Part shown: piece after piece, positions 6,899 through 15,313 of the stretch
How the letters are laid out: every line of letters starts with the position of its first letter
How positions within the stretch are numbered: position 1 is the stretch's first letter
Source of the DNA: Sporosarcina sp.
Lineage (GTDB): Bacteria > Bacillota > Bacilli > Bacillales_A > Planococcaceae
DNA length: 49,004 bases
Direction: 5' to 3'
Assembly (NCBI RefSeq): GCF_029257255.1
Contig: NZ_JARICI010000057.1
Location: 1-49,004, forward strand
Translations under genes and position numbers: made by a program
Notes under the pieces: model-generated
What the model saw: only the letters and a program-made list of their open reading frames with translations
What the model was told of the DNA's origin: nothing
Database searches by the model: none

Positions 6899-9709
6899 AT
6901 GTCGAACAATGTGGATTCCCATCGTTCCCCGTATGCAGCATTTTCGGGTCCAAACCTTGGGTATGTAATGGAAATGTACGATCTGTTCAAAACAGATCCT
7001 AATGCAGTAGATCCTGAGTTAGCTGAGCTATTCAGGAATTTTGGTGCGCCTACGATGGCAGAAGGCGAAGACGCGGCAGTAGTTGCTCAAGGTTCTGGAA
7101 CGGATCTTCGCAAAGTTCTAGCTGTGTATTCTTTATTGGAAGCGATCCGTTCATACGGACACCTTGCTGCTGACATTTATCCATTAAACGATCGACCGAA
7201 AGATACGTCACGTCTTGAATTGTCTTATCACGGACTGACAGAAAGCGATCTGGTCGGATTGCCAGCAACTTTGTTCTTGAAAAACGTTCCATCATCAGTA
7301 GAAAACGGACTTGATGCAATGAATTATTTAAAATCATTGTACACTGGGTCCATCGCATATGAATTTTCACACCTTATTGATGAAACAGAGCGTACTTGGA
7401 TTCAATCGAAAATTGAAAACGGTGACGTTATGTCAAGCCTGCAAGGAGATGAGAAAAAAGATCTTCTTGAGCGTTTGACGAAAATTGAAGGCTTCGAGAA
7501 ATTTATTCACCGTACATTCGTCGGTGCAAAACGGTTCTCAATCGAAGGGGTAGACACTCTTGTCGTATTAATCGATGAGCTCGTGCGCCGCTCTGAAGAA
7601 GCTCAAATGAAAAAAATGCTGATTGGTATGGCACACCGTGGACGTTTGAACGTCTTAACACATAACTTAAACAAACCATATGAAATGATGTTTGCTGAAT
7701 TTGCCGGCGTACCTGCTTCTCCGTTCTTGCCAAAAGACGATTCATTGGAAGTAACACGCGGCTGGTTTGGCGACGTAAAATATCACATGGGCGCTCTTTA
7801 CAAAGGGGAGTCCGGCTTAAACCGTTTCTTAGGATATAACCCGTCACACTTGGAAGTTGTAAATCCGGTCATCACTGGCCAGACAAGAGCAGCTCAGGAA
7901 AACACGGACAGCCCAGGAATTCCTAAGCAGGATACAAACGCAGCTTATGCAGTGCTTGTACACGGCGACGCAGCATTCCCTGGACAAGGGATCGTACCTG
8001 AATCATTTAACTACAGCCGTGTTCGCGGTTTCCAGACAGGCGGATCTATTCATGTCATCGCCAACAATACAATTGGTTTCACGACTGAATATTATGATTC
8101 CCGTTCTACACACTATGCATCAGACCCGGCGAAGGGCTTCGAAGTGCCTGTGTTCCACGTGAATGCAGACCACCCTGAAGAAGTCTTAGCTGTTGCTAAG
8201 CTTGCATTCGAGTACCGTCAGCAATTCGGCAAAGATGTTCTGATCGACCTGATCGGCTATCGCCGTTTCGGGCATAACGAAATGGACGAGCCTTTGGTGA
8301 CGAATCCAGTGATGTATCATGAAATTCACAAGCACCCGACAGTACGTCAATTATACGGACAGCGTCTTGTGGAGCAGAACATCATGACGGATGAAGAAGT
8401 AAAACAAATGGATGCATCAGTGATCGCGACTATGCAGGCTGCATATGACCGTGTAAAAGAAGAATCTGTAAATGCGCCAAAAACTTCAAATGCGACTCCG
8501 GAAGTTGTTCTTGCGGGATTGCCTCGCGACTTGGAAACTGGTGTTTCCGAAGACCGTCTGCGCAAAATGAATGAAGAGTTACTGACTTACCCATCAGACT
8601 TCACTGTGTTCAGTAAACTGGATAAAATCCTTAAGCGCCGTGAAGAACCTTTCAACGGTAAAGGGAAGATTGACTGGGCACATGCTGAACAATTAGCATT
8701 CGGTTCCATCTTGCAGGACGGCAAGCCAATCCGCATGTCAGGTCAGGATATCCAGCGCGGTACGTTCGCACAGCGTCACCTGGTACTTCATGATGAAAAG
8801 TCAGGTGAAGAGTTTGTTCCGCTTCATCACATCGGCGGATCGAATGCTTCATTCGTCGCGTACAACAGTCCGCTGACAGAAGCAGGAATTGTCGGTTACG
8901 AGTTCGGTTATAACCTGGAAGAAGACAAAACAATGTCCATCTGGGAAGCACAGTACGGTGACTTCTCGAACATGGCACAGGTTATGTTCGACCAGTTCGT
9001 TTCATCCAGCTATTCTAAATGGGGTCAGCAGTCAGGACTCGTTCTATTGTTGCCTCACGCATTCGAAGGACAGGGACCTGAACACTCCAGTTCCCGGATC
9101 GAGAGATATTTACAGCTATGTGCAGAAAACAACTGGACAGTTGCGAATATTTCAAGTGCAGCGAACTACTTCCACGTACTTCGCCGTCAGTCGAAGATTC
9201 TTGGAAGCGAAGCAGAGCGCCCGTTGGTTATTGCTACACCGAAATCATTATTGCGTCACCCGTTAGTTGGAGCAGATGTCGAAGACTTAACTGAAGGCCA
9301 CTTCAAGACGGTTCTTGAGCAGCCTGGTACAGGTACGAAGCCTGAAAAGGTTAAGAAAATCTTGTTTGCAAGCGGTAAGATGGCGATTGACCTTGCAGAA
9401 AAAATTAAAGACGGCGAAGGATTTGATTATCTGCACGTGATTCGCGTAGAGCAGCTATATCCGTTCCCATCCGATAAGATTACAGAAATTCTGAAGCGAT
9501 TCCCGAAAGTGAAAGATCTTGTCTGGGTACAGGAAGAGCCGAAAAACATGGGGACTTGGTCATTTGCTTATAAATATCTGCAGGAAATTGCAGACGGCAA
9601 AGATATTTCGTATGTTGGACGTATTCACCGTTCAAGCCCTTCTGAAGGCGACGGCGCTTCTCATAAGATCGAACAAAATAGAATCATTGAAGAAGCACTA
9701 AAAAAGTGA
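6899..9709 (+). CDS. odhA: 2-oxoglutarate dehydrogenase E1 component
   Basis: A 936-residue thiamine-diphosphate enzyme that decarboxylates 2-oxoglutarate and transfers the succinyl group to the lipoyl arm of OdhB in the TCA cycle. The short N-terminal E1 segment (YAAFSGPNLGYVMEMYDLF) that docks to the complex is present. GMAHRGRLNVL lies near residue 243, GDAAFPGQGIVPESFNYS near 360 contributes to the ThDP/Mg site, and RRFGHNEMDEP near 457 follows. The pyrimidine-binding domain (GQDIQRGTFAQRH) and a C-terminal regulatory/transketolase-C domain complete it. ATG 6899 was chosen over an in-frame ATG at 6881 because GGAGGT at 6884-6889 lies at the right distance. It is followed by odhB after 95 bases and is presumably co-transcribed; E3 (lpd) is not nearby, as in B. 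subtilis. Confidence 0.96.
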   Translation: MSNNVDSHRSPYAAFSGPNLGYVMEMYDLFKTDPNAVDPELAELFRNFGAPTMAEGEDAAVVAQGSGTDLRKVLAVYSLLEAIRSYGHLAADIYPLNDRPKDTSRLELSYHGLTESDLVGLPATLFLKNVPSSVENGLDAMNYLKSLYTGSIAYEFSHLIDETERTWIQSKIENGDVMSSLQGDEKKDLLERLTKIEGFEKFIHRTFVGAKRFSIEGVDTLVVLIDELVRRSEEAQMKKMLIGMAHRGRLNVLTHNLNKPYEMMFAEFAGVPASPFLPKDDSLEVTRGWFGDVKYHMGALYKGESGLNRFLGYNPSHLEVVNPVITGQTRAAQENTDSPGIPKQDTNAAYAVLVHGDAAFPGQGIVPESFNYSRVRGFQTGGSIHVIANNTIGFTTEYYDSRSTHYASDPAKGFEVPVFHVNADHPEEVLAVAKLAFEYRQQFGKDVLIDLIGYRRFGHNEMDEPLVTNPVMYHEIHKHPTVRQLYGQRLVEQNIMTDEEVKQMDASVIATMQAAYDRVKEESVNAPKTSNATPEVVLAGLPRDLETGVSEDRLRKMNEELLTYPSDFTVFSKLDKILKRREEPFNGKGKIDWAHAEQLAFGSILQDGKPIRMSGQDIQRGTFAQRHLVLHDEKSGEEFVPLHHIGGSNASFVAYNSPLTEAGIVGYEFGYNLEEDKTMSIWEAQYGDFSNMAQVMFDQFVSSSYSKWGQQSGLVLLLPHAFEGQGPEHSSSRIERYLQLCAENNWTVANISSAANYFHVLRRQSKILGSEAERPLVIATPKSLLRHPLVGADVEDLTEGHFKTVLEQPGTGTKPEKVKKILFASGKMAIDLAEKIKDGEGFDYLHVIRVEQLYPFPSDKITEILKRFPKVKDLVWVQEEPKNMGTWSFAYKYLQEIADGKDISYVGRIHRSSPSEGDGASHKIEQNRIIEEALKK

Positions 9710-9804
9710 TATAACAAGTAAGGAAGCTTTACAGGACAAGTTAAAAACTACTTAGATAAAGTAACAATCCGTTAAAATGGGATACCTACGAGGAGGAATT
9801 TATT

Positions 9805-11028
9805 GTGGCAGAGATTATAGTACCTGAATTAGCAGAATCGATTACAGAAGGTACAATTGCAAAGTGGTTAAAACAACCAGGTGAAAACGTTGATAAAGGC
9901 GAATTCATCGTTGAGTTGGAAACAGACAAAGTAAACGTTGAAGTCATATCAGAAGAAGCAGGTGTTGTATCTGAACTGCTCGCAGCTGAAGGCGACACAG
10001 TTGAAGTCGGCCAAGTAATTGCGATTGTAGGCTCTGCAGGTGCACCGGCACAACAAGCTCCTAAAGTAGAGCCAGCAGCACAAGCTCCTGCTCAAACAGA
10101 ACAAGCAGCACCTGCTCCGGCAGCAGCAGAAGAAACATCTTCTTCAGACCGTACAATTGCAAGTCCTGCAGCACGTAAATTAGCGCGTGAAAAAGGAATT
10201 GATCTTGCAGCTGTATCACCTGTAGATCCAATGGGCCGTGTACGCGCACAAGATGTTGCAGCTCACACAAACGCTCCTAAAGCACAACCTGCAGCTCCAG
10301 CGGCGCCGGCAGCAGCGTCTAAAGATGATGGACGTATTACTCGTCAAAAAATGACGCGTCGCCGTCAGACTATCGCTAAACGCTTGCTTGAAGTGAAGCA
10401 ATCTACAGCTATGTTGACTACATTTAACGAAATCGATATGACAAACGTGATGGCTCTTCGTTCACGCAAGAAGGATCAGTTCTTCGATCAAAACGACGTG
10501 CGTCTTGGCTTCATGTCATTCTTCACGAAAGCAGTAGTTGCTGCACTGAAGAAATATCCTTATGTTAACGCTGAGATCGATGGCGATGAAGTTTTGTTGA
10601 AGAACTACTTTGACATCGGTATCGCAGTTTCTACTGAAGGCGGACTGGTTGTGCCGAACGTAGTGGATGCGGATCGTAAAAACTTCGCTGAAATCGAAGC
10701 ATCAATTGGAGAGCTTGCTAAAAAAGCACGCGACAACAAGTTGACAATTGCTGACATGACAGGCGGTTCATTCACAATTACAAACGGCGGAGTATTCGGT
10801 TCACTATTATCTACTCCAATCCTTAACGGTACACAAGTAGGTATCTTGGGTATGCATACGATTCAAAAGCGTCCAATCGCTGTTGGAGACAACATCGAAA
10901 TTCGCCCAATGATGTATGTTGCACTTTCTTATGATCACCGTGTAATTGATGGTAAAGATTCAGTAGGATTCTTGAAGATGGTTAAAGAATTGATTGAAAA
11001 CCCTGAAGATCTTCTTCTAGGCTCTTAA
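9805..11028 (+). CDS. odhB: 2-oxoglutarate dehydrogenase E2, dihydrolipoamide succinyltransferase
   Basis: A 407-residue core subunit of the 2-oxoglutarate dehydrogenase complex that moves succinyl groups to CoA. An N-terminal lipoyl domain (residues 1-77) carries the lipoylated K42 in ETDKVNVE. An Ala/Pro/Gln-rich flexible linker spans about 80-118, the E1/E3-binding peripheral domain about 124-160 ([16 protein letters not shown]), a second Ala/Pro linker follows, and the catalytic domain runs from about 175 to the end with H378 and D382 in the SYDHRVIDG active-site motif. The start is GTG 9805 behind GAGGAGGAATT. It is the second gene of the odhAB operon and is closed by a strong terminator. 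Confidence 0.96.
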   Translation: MAEIIVPELAESITEGTIAKWLKQPGENVDKGEFIVELETDKVNVEVISEEAGVVSELLAAEGDTVEVGQVIAIVGSAGAPAQQAPKVEPAAQAPAQTEQAAPAPAAAEETSSSDRTIASPAARKLAREKGIDLAAVSPVDPMGRVRAQDVAAHTNAPKAQPAAPAAPAAASKDDGRITRQKMTRRRQTIAKRLLEVKQSTAMLTTFNEIDMTNVMALRSRKKDQFFDQNDVRLGFMSFFTKAVVAALKKYPYVNAEIDGDEVLLKNYFDIGIAVSTEGGLVVPNVVDADRKNFAEIEASIGELAKKARDNKLTIADMTGGSFTITNGGVFGSLLSTPILNGTQVGILGMHTIQKRPIAVGDNIEIRPMMYVALSYDHRVIDGKDSVGFLKMVKELIENPEDLLLGS

Positions 11029-11041
11029 TTAATAAAAACAT

Positions 11042-11076
11042 AAAGCGACCCGCGGCTATATGCGCGGGTCGCTTTT
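11042..11076 (+). terminator. Terminator of odhAB
   Basis: A perfect 13-bp stem, AAAGCGACCCGCG with CGCGGGTCGCTTT, 8-base loop, ending in TTTT. Confidence 0.92.
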
Positions 11077-11105
11077 GTATAGAACGAATGAAAGGAGCTT
11101 TTTCC

Positions 11106-11315
11106 ATGTCTTATTTGAACTGGTTGAACGAACCGACGTTAAAGACGGTGACTTGCACGCATTCTGATGCTGAGAAGTATGTGGTGAACAATATGCTGAC
11201 AGTGGGGAAGACGTATGAAGTGAAGAACGAAACAGACGAGTTTATATTCGTCGTTGATAATTCAGGCAAAGTAGGGGGCTACTACAAAACCTACTTTGCT
11301 AACGAGCAGCTATAA
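11106..11315 (+). CDS. Small conserved Bacillales protein (DUF6501-like)
   Basis: A 69-residue soluble protein with no signal peptide or membrane segment. It contains CTHSDAEKYVVNN, LTVGKTYEVKNETDEF and a VDNSGKVGGYYKTYF ending, which suggest a small beta-rich fold. From memory it resembles a short Bacillales family of unknown function, DUF6501; no function is established. ATG 11106 follows AAAGGAGCTTTTTCC; an in-frame ATG at 11088 lies upstream of that site and is less likely. It sits between the odhAB terminator and its own terminator, so it is probably a separate monocistronic unit. Confidence 0.75.
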   Translation: MSYLNWLNEPTLKTVTCTHSDAEKYVVNNMLTVGKTYEVKNETDEFIFVVDNSGKVGGYYKTYFANEQL

Positions 11316-11325
11316 GCAGTTATAC

Positions 11326-11353
11326 ACCGTCCTTTTAAAAAGGGCGGTTTTTT
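11326..11353 (+). terminator. Terminator of the small DUF6501-like gene
   Basis: ACCGTCCTTT pairs with AAAGGGCGGT and is followed by seven Ts. The sequence is almost the mirror of the yaaN terminator at 11703-11735. Confidence 0.85.
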
Positions 11354-11555
11354 GTTGCAGATTGTGAATTTGTAAGTGGTAGGAGACCGTTGACTGCGCT
11401 TCAATCCTTATATAATAAACAGTGATACTTGATCTGACGTCTGCACAAATTAAAAAAATGAGTTAATAGAACAAGGTTTACAGTTCACTTCATCTTACTA
11501 TGCACTTTGAAATGGACCTACCAAGTAAAATTTATTGAAAACTAACCCAGTGTAC

Positions 11556-11678
11556 CGGAGTGGAAGGCGGCGATTCCCGGAGGATCAGCGGGACAGGTGA
11601 AACACCCAACGAGCGCAGCGAAGTTGTGGTTCACCGCACGACTTCCGGAACGCGTCCGCCTGGAACGTAGGGAAACGT
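11556..11678. repeat. Structured intergenic repeat of the common Bacillales type
   Basis: This GC-richer block inside an otherwise AT-rich 390-base gap begins GGAGTGGAAGGCGGCGA and ends GCGTCCGCCTGGAAC. Those two ends are the hallmark, from memory, of a roughly 110-120 base dispersed element found many times in Bacillaceae and Planococcaceae genomes. It folds on itself: GGCGG near the left end with CCGCC near the right, and an inner arm GGTGAA (11596-11601) with TTCACC (11630-11635), extended by AAC/GTT pairing. No open frame with a ribosome binding site lies in it. The rest of the gap (11354-11555 and 11679-11702) shows nothing I can name. Confidence 0.65.
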
Positions 11679-11702
11679 ATACTTACACATTCATTTCTAC
11701 AG

Positions 11703-11735
11703 AAAAAACCGCCCTTTTAAGAAGGACGGTTTTTT
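11703..11735 (-). terminator. Terminator of xpaC-yaaN, overlapping the yaaN coding end
   Basis: Read on the minus strand, AAAAAACCGTCC pairs with GGGCGGTTTTTT. The stop codon of yaaN (11717-11719) falls in the loop, so the last four sense codons are part of the stem. Confidence 0.85.
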
Positions 11736-12907
11736 GATTCTTCGTATACGGACAGCAGTCTTGTTTTCAAATCTTCTTCCATGCGGGCAATTTCTATCTC
11801 GGCTGACTTACGCTTTGCACGGCCGTCTGCCTGAATAACCAACGTTTCTTCGATAGTTTGAATCAAGTTTTCCTGCGTTTTCTTCAGCGTATCAATCTCA
11901 ATAATGCCTTTTTCATTCTCTTTCGCCGTCTCAATACTGTTCACTTTCAACATTTCTGAATTTCGTAATAGCAGGTCATTCGTTGTCTTCGTCACTAGCT
12001 TCTGTGACTCAACAGCTTTTGCCTGACGATTCAGTGTAAGTGCAATCGCGATCTGGTTTTTCCAGAGGGGGATAGACGTCATGATCGAGGCCTGGATCTT
12101 TTCAGCGAGCGTCTGATTCGTCTGCTGTATCATACGGATCTGCGGAGCACTCTGGATCGTAATCTGACGGGACAGCTGCAGGTCATACAGGCGCTTTTCT
12201 AAGCGATCGACAAACTGCGCCATATCATTCACTTCCTGCACCATCATCTGATCATTTGATTCTTGTGCTTTTTTATGAAGTTCAGGAATAATTGTATTAT
12301 TAATTTCATCCACTTTTAATTCAGCAGCAGCAATGTACACATTCAACGCCTGAAAATACGTTTTGTTTTGCTCGTATAAACTGTCGAGCATTTTGACATC
12401 TTCCATTAAACCACGTTTTGAATGTTCCAGCTGTACACTGATCTTATCAATTTGCGTACCGAGCTTCTGATAACGGGTCATCATTTCATTCACAGAACGT
12501 GTAGCTTTGCTGAACAGACGGCTGATACCTGATTTCTTTTTATCCGACAGGTCATCAGGGTCAATCTCAGAAAGCTTATTCATCAGTTCGTTCAACACAT
12601 CTCCGACAGGTCCAATATCTTTGCTTTGAACATGATCAAGCATTTTATGTGAAAAACGAGAGAGTTCGTTTTGCGCATTCGCTCCGTAGGTGATGACTGC
12701 TTCATAATTCCCTACAGGAATTTGTGCAGCGAGCTGTTTCGCTTTCACCTGTTCCTCATCAGTCAGCCGATCAATCAGCTTAGTGGAAGAAGTGCTTTCT
12801 GCGAGTGTAGATTCCATTTCCTGCGGTAAAAGACTGGCATCCATATCGAATGGATTGTTTAGTAAATCATCCATTGTCGTTTCTGCCTGTGTATGTTTAT
12901 CTGTCAT
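11717..12907 (-). CDS. yaaN: YaaN/TelA family protein (toxic anion resistance family)
   Basis: A 396-residue soluble, largely helical protein of the TelA family (PF05816), whose founder was linked to tellurite resistance; the molecular function is not settled. The sequence is rich in long amphipathic helices with heptad-like spacing and has the family segment NQIAIALTLNRQAKAVESQKLV near residue 300. The start at 12907 was chosen because GAAAGGGG precedes it. The longer in-frame extension to 12967 would lie inside xpaC and lacks a binding site. The start overlaps the end of xpaC by 11 bases, which implies coupled translation. The pair xpaC-yaaN is also adjacent in B. subtilis. Confidence 0.88.
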   Translation of the reverse strand: MTDKHTQAETTMDDLLNNPFDMDASLLPQEMESTLAESTSSTKLIDRLTDEEQVKAKQLAAQIPVGNYEAVITYGANAQNELSRFSHKMLDHVQSKDIGPVGDVLNELMNKLSEIDPDDLSDKKKSGISRLFSKATRSVNEMMTRYQKLGTQIDKISVQLEHSKRGLMEDVKMLDSLYEQNKTYFQALNVYIAAAELKVDEINNTIIPELHKKAQESNDQMMVQEVNDMAQFVDRLEKRLYDLQLSRQITIQSAPQIRMIQQTNQTLAEKIQASIMTSIPLWKNQIAIALTLNRQAKAVESQKLVTKTTNDLLLRNSEMLKVNSIETAKENEKGIIEIDTLKKTQENLIQTIEETLVIQADGRAKRKSAEIEIARMEEDLKTRLLSVYEESKNRPS

Positions 12908-13556
12908 TTGAATGTGCCCCTTTCGATTCCAGCAACGGTTTACCTTTATTAATCGTAACATCCACAAAATCTATTTCCATTTGCAGTTGCTCTAAATCTG
13001 TCGCCACCGCATTTCGTAAGTCTCTTTCCATTTCAAGATTTAGATCGGACAATGTCTCGCGTGTATGTTGGAGAGCCACTTTGATTTCCTGATCTTTTAA
13101 TGGCTGATTTACCAGCAATCCATATTTAGAAGTCAATTCTACAGCAGAATCAAGATGTGCATAGAAAAAATTCTCCACTTGATAAAATTTCCGCGGGTTC
13201 ATTTGAACAATTTTAATAATTCTTCTGGCCATAGAAGACATATCATATACTTGTCTGAAGGCTTGGATGGAACGTACTTGTCCGTACATATTGCCAAGCC
13301 GTTTCAGCTTTTTCTTTGATTCAGACACTTGAAATGCAATATGTTTATATTCAGATCTTGTCATACCAAATTTTTTTAACGTAGAACGCAATTGTATTTC
13401 TTTGATGGCCACATTACCGCCGGCATACAGTCCAATTCCAATGGCTGAGCTGACAAAGAAATTCAGACTCGTTGCTCCCAGTAGAATAAACCAGGTCACG
13501 AAACTGGTAGGCGCCATAAGCAAATGCCTTGTAAAGAAATTTTTGACGTTGTTCAT
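12897..13556 (-). CDS. xpaC: XpaC family protein (5-bromo-4-chloroindolyl phosphate hydrolysis family)
   Basis: A 219-residue protein with two adjacent hydrophobic segments near the N-terminus (about residues 12-32 and 35-52), followed by a basic, helical cytoplasmic region. It matches the XpaC family by organisation, by the RSEYKHIAFQVSESKKKLKRL stretch and by its pairing with yaaN. The historical name comes from hydrolysis of X-phosphate; a true enzymatic role is doubtful because no phosphatase motif is visible. It may anchor YaaN at the membrane (inference). ATG 13556 follows GGAAGGTGG. The gene begins the two-gene unit; its promoter lies in 13560-13680 but I cannot place it with confidence. 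Confidence 0.82.
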   Translation of the reverse strand: MNNVKNFFTRHLLMAPTSFVTWFILLGATSLNFFVSSAIGIGLYAGGNVAIKEIQLRSTLKKFGMTRSEYKHIAFQVSESKKKLKRLGNMYGQVRSIQAFRQVYDMSSMARRIIKIVQMNPRKFYQVENFFYAHLDSAVELTSKYGLLVNQPLKDQEIKVALQHTRETLSDLNLEMERDLRNAVATDLEQLQMEIDFVDVTINKGKPLLESKGAHSNDR

Positions 13557-13720
13557 GATTATTCAGGCCACCTTCCATTGTATCTATACATTATTTACGG
13601 ATTAGCATCGAAAAAGTTTCATCATGTTACTAGCTGACGTAGATCAATAAATGTTCTCATTCTAATTATAGCTGAAATTAGACAAAAACTCATATATTTC
13701 GGCGCAGCAATCTTTTTACT

Positions 13721-13748
13721 TTGCTACAGCAGAGAGATTTGCTAGAAT
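13721..13748 (+). promoter_or_regulatory. Likely SigA promoter of the DUF1033-type gene
   Basis: TTGCTA at 13721-13726 and TAGAAT at 13743-13748 are 16 bases apart, giving a leader of about 36 bases. Confidence 0.45.
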
Positions 13749-13790
13749 TAATGTCATTCGTGCATAGAGCCAATGAAGGAGTGCATACTA

Positions 13791-14084
13791 ATGTATGAAG
13801 TAGTTTATATGAAAGCTGACTTTGAACCATGGTGGATGTTTGAGGAATGGAGAGATTTTACTGTTTCTTCAAAAACATTTTCGAATGAACATGACATGCA
13901 ACAACATCTCAATGAAGTCCTAACGAAAATGGAGAAGCACTTTGAACGGTACGAAGCGCGCAAAGGATGTTTCCACGCATTTTGGTCTGCTTCTGAAAAA
14001 CATTATTGCGATGGTTGCGAAGGGGATCTGCAGATTTTTCACGGAATTGTAGTGCTGCAAAACAATCAGCCTCTTATATCGTGA
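13791..14084 (+). CDS. DUF1033 family protein
   Basis: A 97-residue acidic, aromatic-rich protein with the family opening YEVVYMKADFEPWWMFEEW and a cysteine pair in CDGCEGDLQ near residue 77. DUF1033 proteins occur across Bacilli and have no established function. The CxxC-like pair could bind a metal, but only two cysteines are positioned for it, so this is weak. ATG 13791 follows AAGGAGTG; the upstream in-frame ATG 13773 has no binding site. It is preceded by its own promoter and followed by the cold-shock gene promoter, so it seems monocistronic. No clear terminator is visible. Confidence 0.82.
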   Translation: MYEVVYMKADFEPWWMFEEWRDFTVSSKTFSNEHDMQQHLNEVLTKMEKHFERYEARKGCFHAFWSASEKHYCDGCEGDLQIFHGIVVLQNNQPLIS

Positions 14085-14114
14085 TAACATTCTGTCATTT
14101 ATACATGTTTTTAA

Positions 14115-14142
14115 TTGACATTTACGTCACTCATGGTATACT
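14115..14142 (+). promoter_or_regulatory. Strong SigA promoter of the cold-shock gene
   Basis: Consensus TTGACA at 14115-14120 and TATACT at 14137-14142 with a 16-base spacer. Expected transcription start is near 14149, giving a leader of about 145 bases, typical of csp mRNAs. Confidence 0.75.
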
Positions 14143-14181
14143 TGCTGTAAGTAAATTAATTGAACAACCGTACACGAATGG

Positions 14182-14236
14182 ATTCACCTATTACAAAAGT
14201 GATCGGCATCGTCGGTACTTTTTGTAATATGTGAAT
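14182..14236 (+). promoter_or_regulatory. Hairpin in the cold-shock mRNA leader
   Basis: ATTACAAAAGT (14190-14200) pairs with ACTTTTTGTAAT (14217-14228) with one bulge, and the stem continues beyond a 2x2 internal loop through ATTCAC (14182-14187) with GTGAAT (14231-14236). The stem lies 58 bases before the start codon. Structured leaders of this kind control stability and translation of csp mRNAs in other bacteria. Confidence 0.6.
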
Positions 14237-14293
14237 TTTTTTATGCGGAAGTTCATATATTAACAAGTACTTATCTATTTTGGAGGTAATCGA

Positions 14294-14494
14294 ATGAAAC
14301 AAGGTACAGTAAAGTGGTTCAACGCAGAAAAGGGCTTCGGTTTTATCGAAGTTGACGGAGAAGACGATATTTTCGTACACTTCTCAGCAATCCAAGGCGA
14401 CGGATTCAAAGCTCTTGACGAAGGTCAGCAGGTTGAATTTGAAGTTGTCGAAGGTAACCGTGGTTTACAAGCAGCTAACGTTGTGAAATTATAA
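14294..14494 (+). CDS. Cold-shock protein, CspB/CspA family
   Basis: A 66-residue single cold-shock domain (OB-fold) protein that binds single-stranded RNA/DNA and melts RNA structure at low temperature. Both nucleic-acid-binding motifs are present: RNP1 as KGFGFIEV and RNP2 as DIFVHFSAI. The opening [16 protein letters not shown] and full length match the family exactly. ATG 14294 follows TTTTGGAGGTAATCG. A strong promoter and a long structured leader precede it and a terminator follows, so it is monocistronic. Which csp paralogue it is cannot be decided from one gene. Confidence 0.95.
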   Translation: MKQGTVKWFNAEKGFGFIEVDGEDDIFVHFSAIQGDGFKALDEGQQVEFEVVEGNRGLQAANVVKL

Positions 14495-14501
14495 TCCACT
14501 A

Positions 14502-14531
14502 AAAAAGGCATCCTAACGGGGTGCCTTTTTG
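14502..14531. terminator. Bidirectional terminator between csp and the lipoprotein gene
   Basis: AAAAAGGCATCC pairs with GGGGTGCCTTTTT around TAAC. It lies between two converging genes and has T runs on both strands. Confidence 0.85.
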
Positions 14532-14542
14532 CATGGGTAATT

Positions 14543-15220
14543 TTATTTCGTAACCGTTTCAAGTGAAGAGGTAACAACGAAATCCTTATTTGTCGTCATG
14601 ATCGACTCACGCTTCACTTCGCCAAATCCTTTTACCAAGTACTTCCGATTAATAATATCATCGCCTTTTTGTTCCAATACGACCGCATCATTGAATTCCT
14701 GATAAGGCGTTTCGACGGACGCATCTGTTTCGATGATTTTCCAGTCTTCAAACACTGTCCCTTTTTCAATTGGACCATTCAGATAAATTCCGATTGGCTG
14801 CATTGCCTTTAAATCTTCGCCATTCGGTACTTCAGCTTTAATTTCAACAGGCTGTTCCTGGAGAATCTTAATTTCATCTCCCTCAAGCTTATAGACCTTC
14901 TGAATAAATGAACCTCCGTTATTCTCATGCACTACTACATAATCTTCTGCTGGGGAATCGACAGTGATATCGAGTTCTGCAAATTCATTTCCGTCACCTT
15001 TATAATGGGCGCTCGAGCCGTCAGGCAGAAAATAGTCAAGAAGAGATACGTCAGTTTTTTCTGCGTCTTCTTGTCCCGATTGGTTTTCATTCGTTTGTTC
15101 ATCTTTTACCGAATCATTATTTGAATTGCTGTTACCGTCAAGAGAAGTAGCAGGCTTTGAAGAACAGCCGGCTAATGCAAGCAGAAGCACAAAAAACAGG
15201 AATAATCCATTACGTTTCAT
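14543..15220 (-). CDS. Lipoprotein of unknown function
   Basis: A 225-residue predicted lipoprotein. The lipobox LALAGC places the lipidated Cys at residue 19 after a typical MKRNGLFLFF signal. A low-complexity Ser/Asn/Asp/Glu-rich linker follows (about 20-58), then a compact domain of about 165 residues with alternating beta-like segments and no catalytic motif I recognise. It should sit on the outer face of the membrane. ATG 15220 follows AAAGGAGG. It is a single gene between the csp terminator and the ABC-F gene. I do not recognise the family and assign no function. Confidence 0.8.
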   Translation of the reverse strand: MKRNGLFLFFVLLLALAGCSSKPATSLDGNSNSNNDSVKDEQTNENQSGQEDAEKTDVSLLDYFLPDGSSAHYKGDGNEFAELDITVDSPAEDYVVVHENNGGSFIQKVYKLEGDEIKILQEQPVEIKAEVPNGEDLKAMQPIGIYLNGPIEKGTVFEDWKIIETDASVETPYQEFNDAVVLEQKGDDIINRKYLVKGFGEVKRESIMTTNKDFVVTSSLETVTK

Positions 15221-15276
15221 GTAAAAACCTCCTTTATTTTGTGTTATACCCTGAACAGATCTAATTATTCAGCAGA

Positions 15277-15306
15277 AAGCCGCTTCCTCCTAAGAGAAAA
15301 CGGCTT
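15277..15306 (-). terminator. Probable terminator of the ABC-F gene
   Basis: AAGCCG pairs with CGGCTT, with an imperfect inner CTC/GAG stem. On the minus strand it ends GGCTTTCT, a short T run. Confidence 0.5.
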
Positions 15307-15313
15307 AATCACC

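Noticed and set aside
11717..12907. Tellurite resistance determinant as a firm call for the TelA-family gene
   Set aside because: The pair is the common xpaC-yaaN locus of Bacillales; no other tellurite gene is nearby and the link to tellurite is not general in the family.
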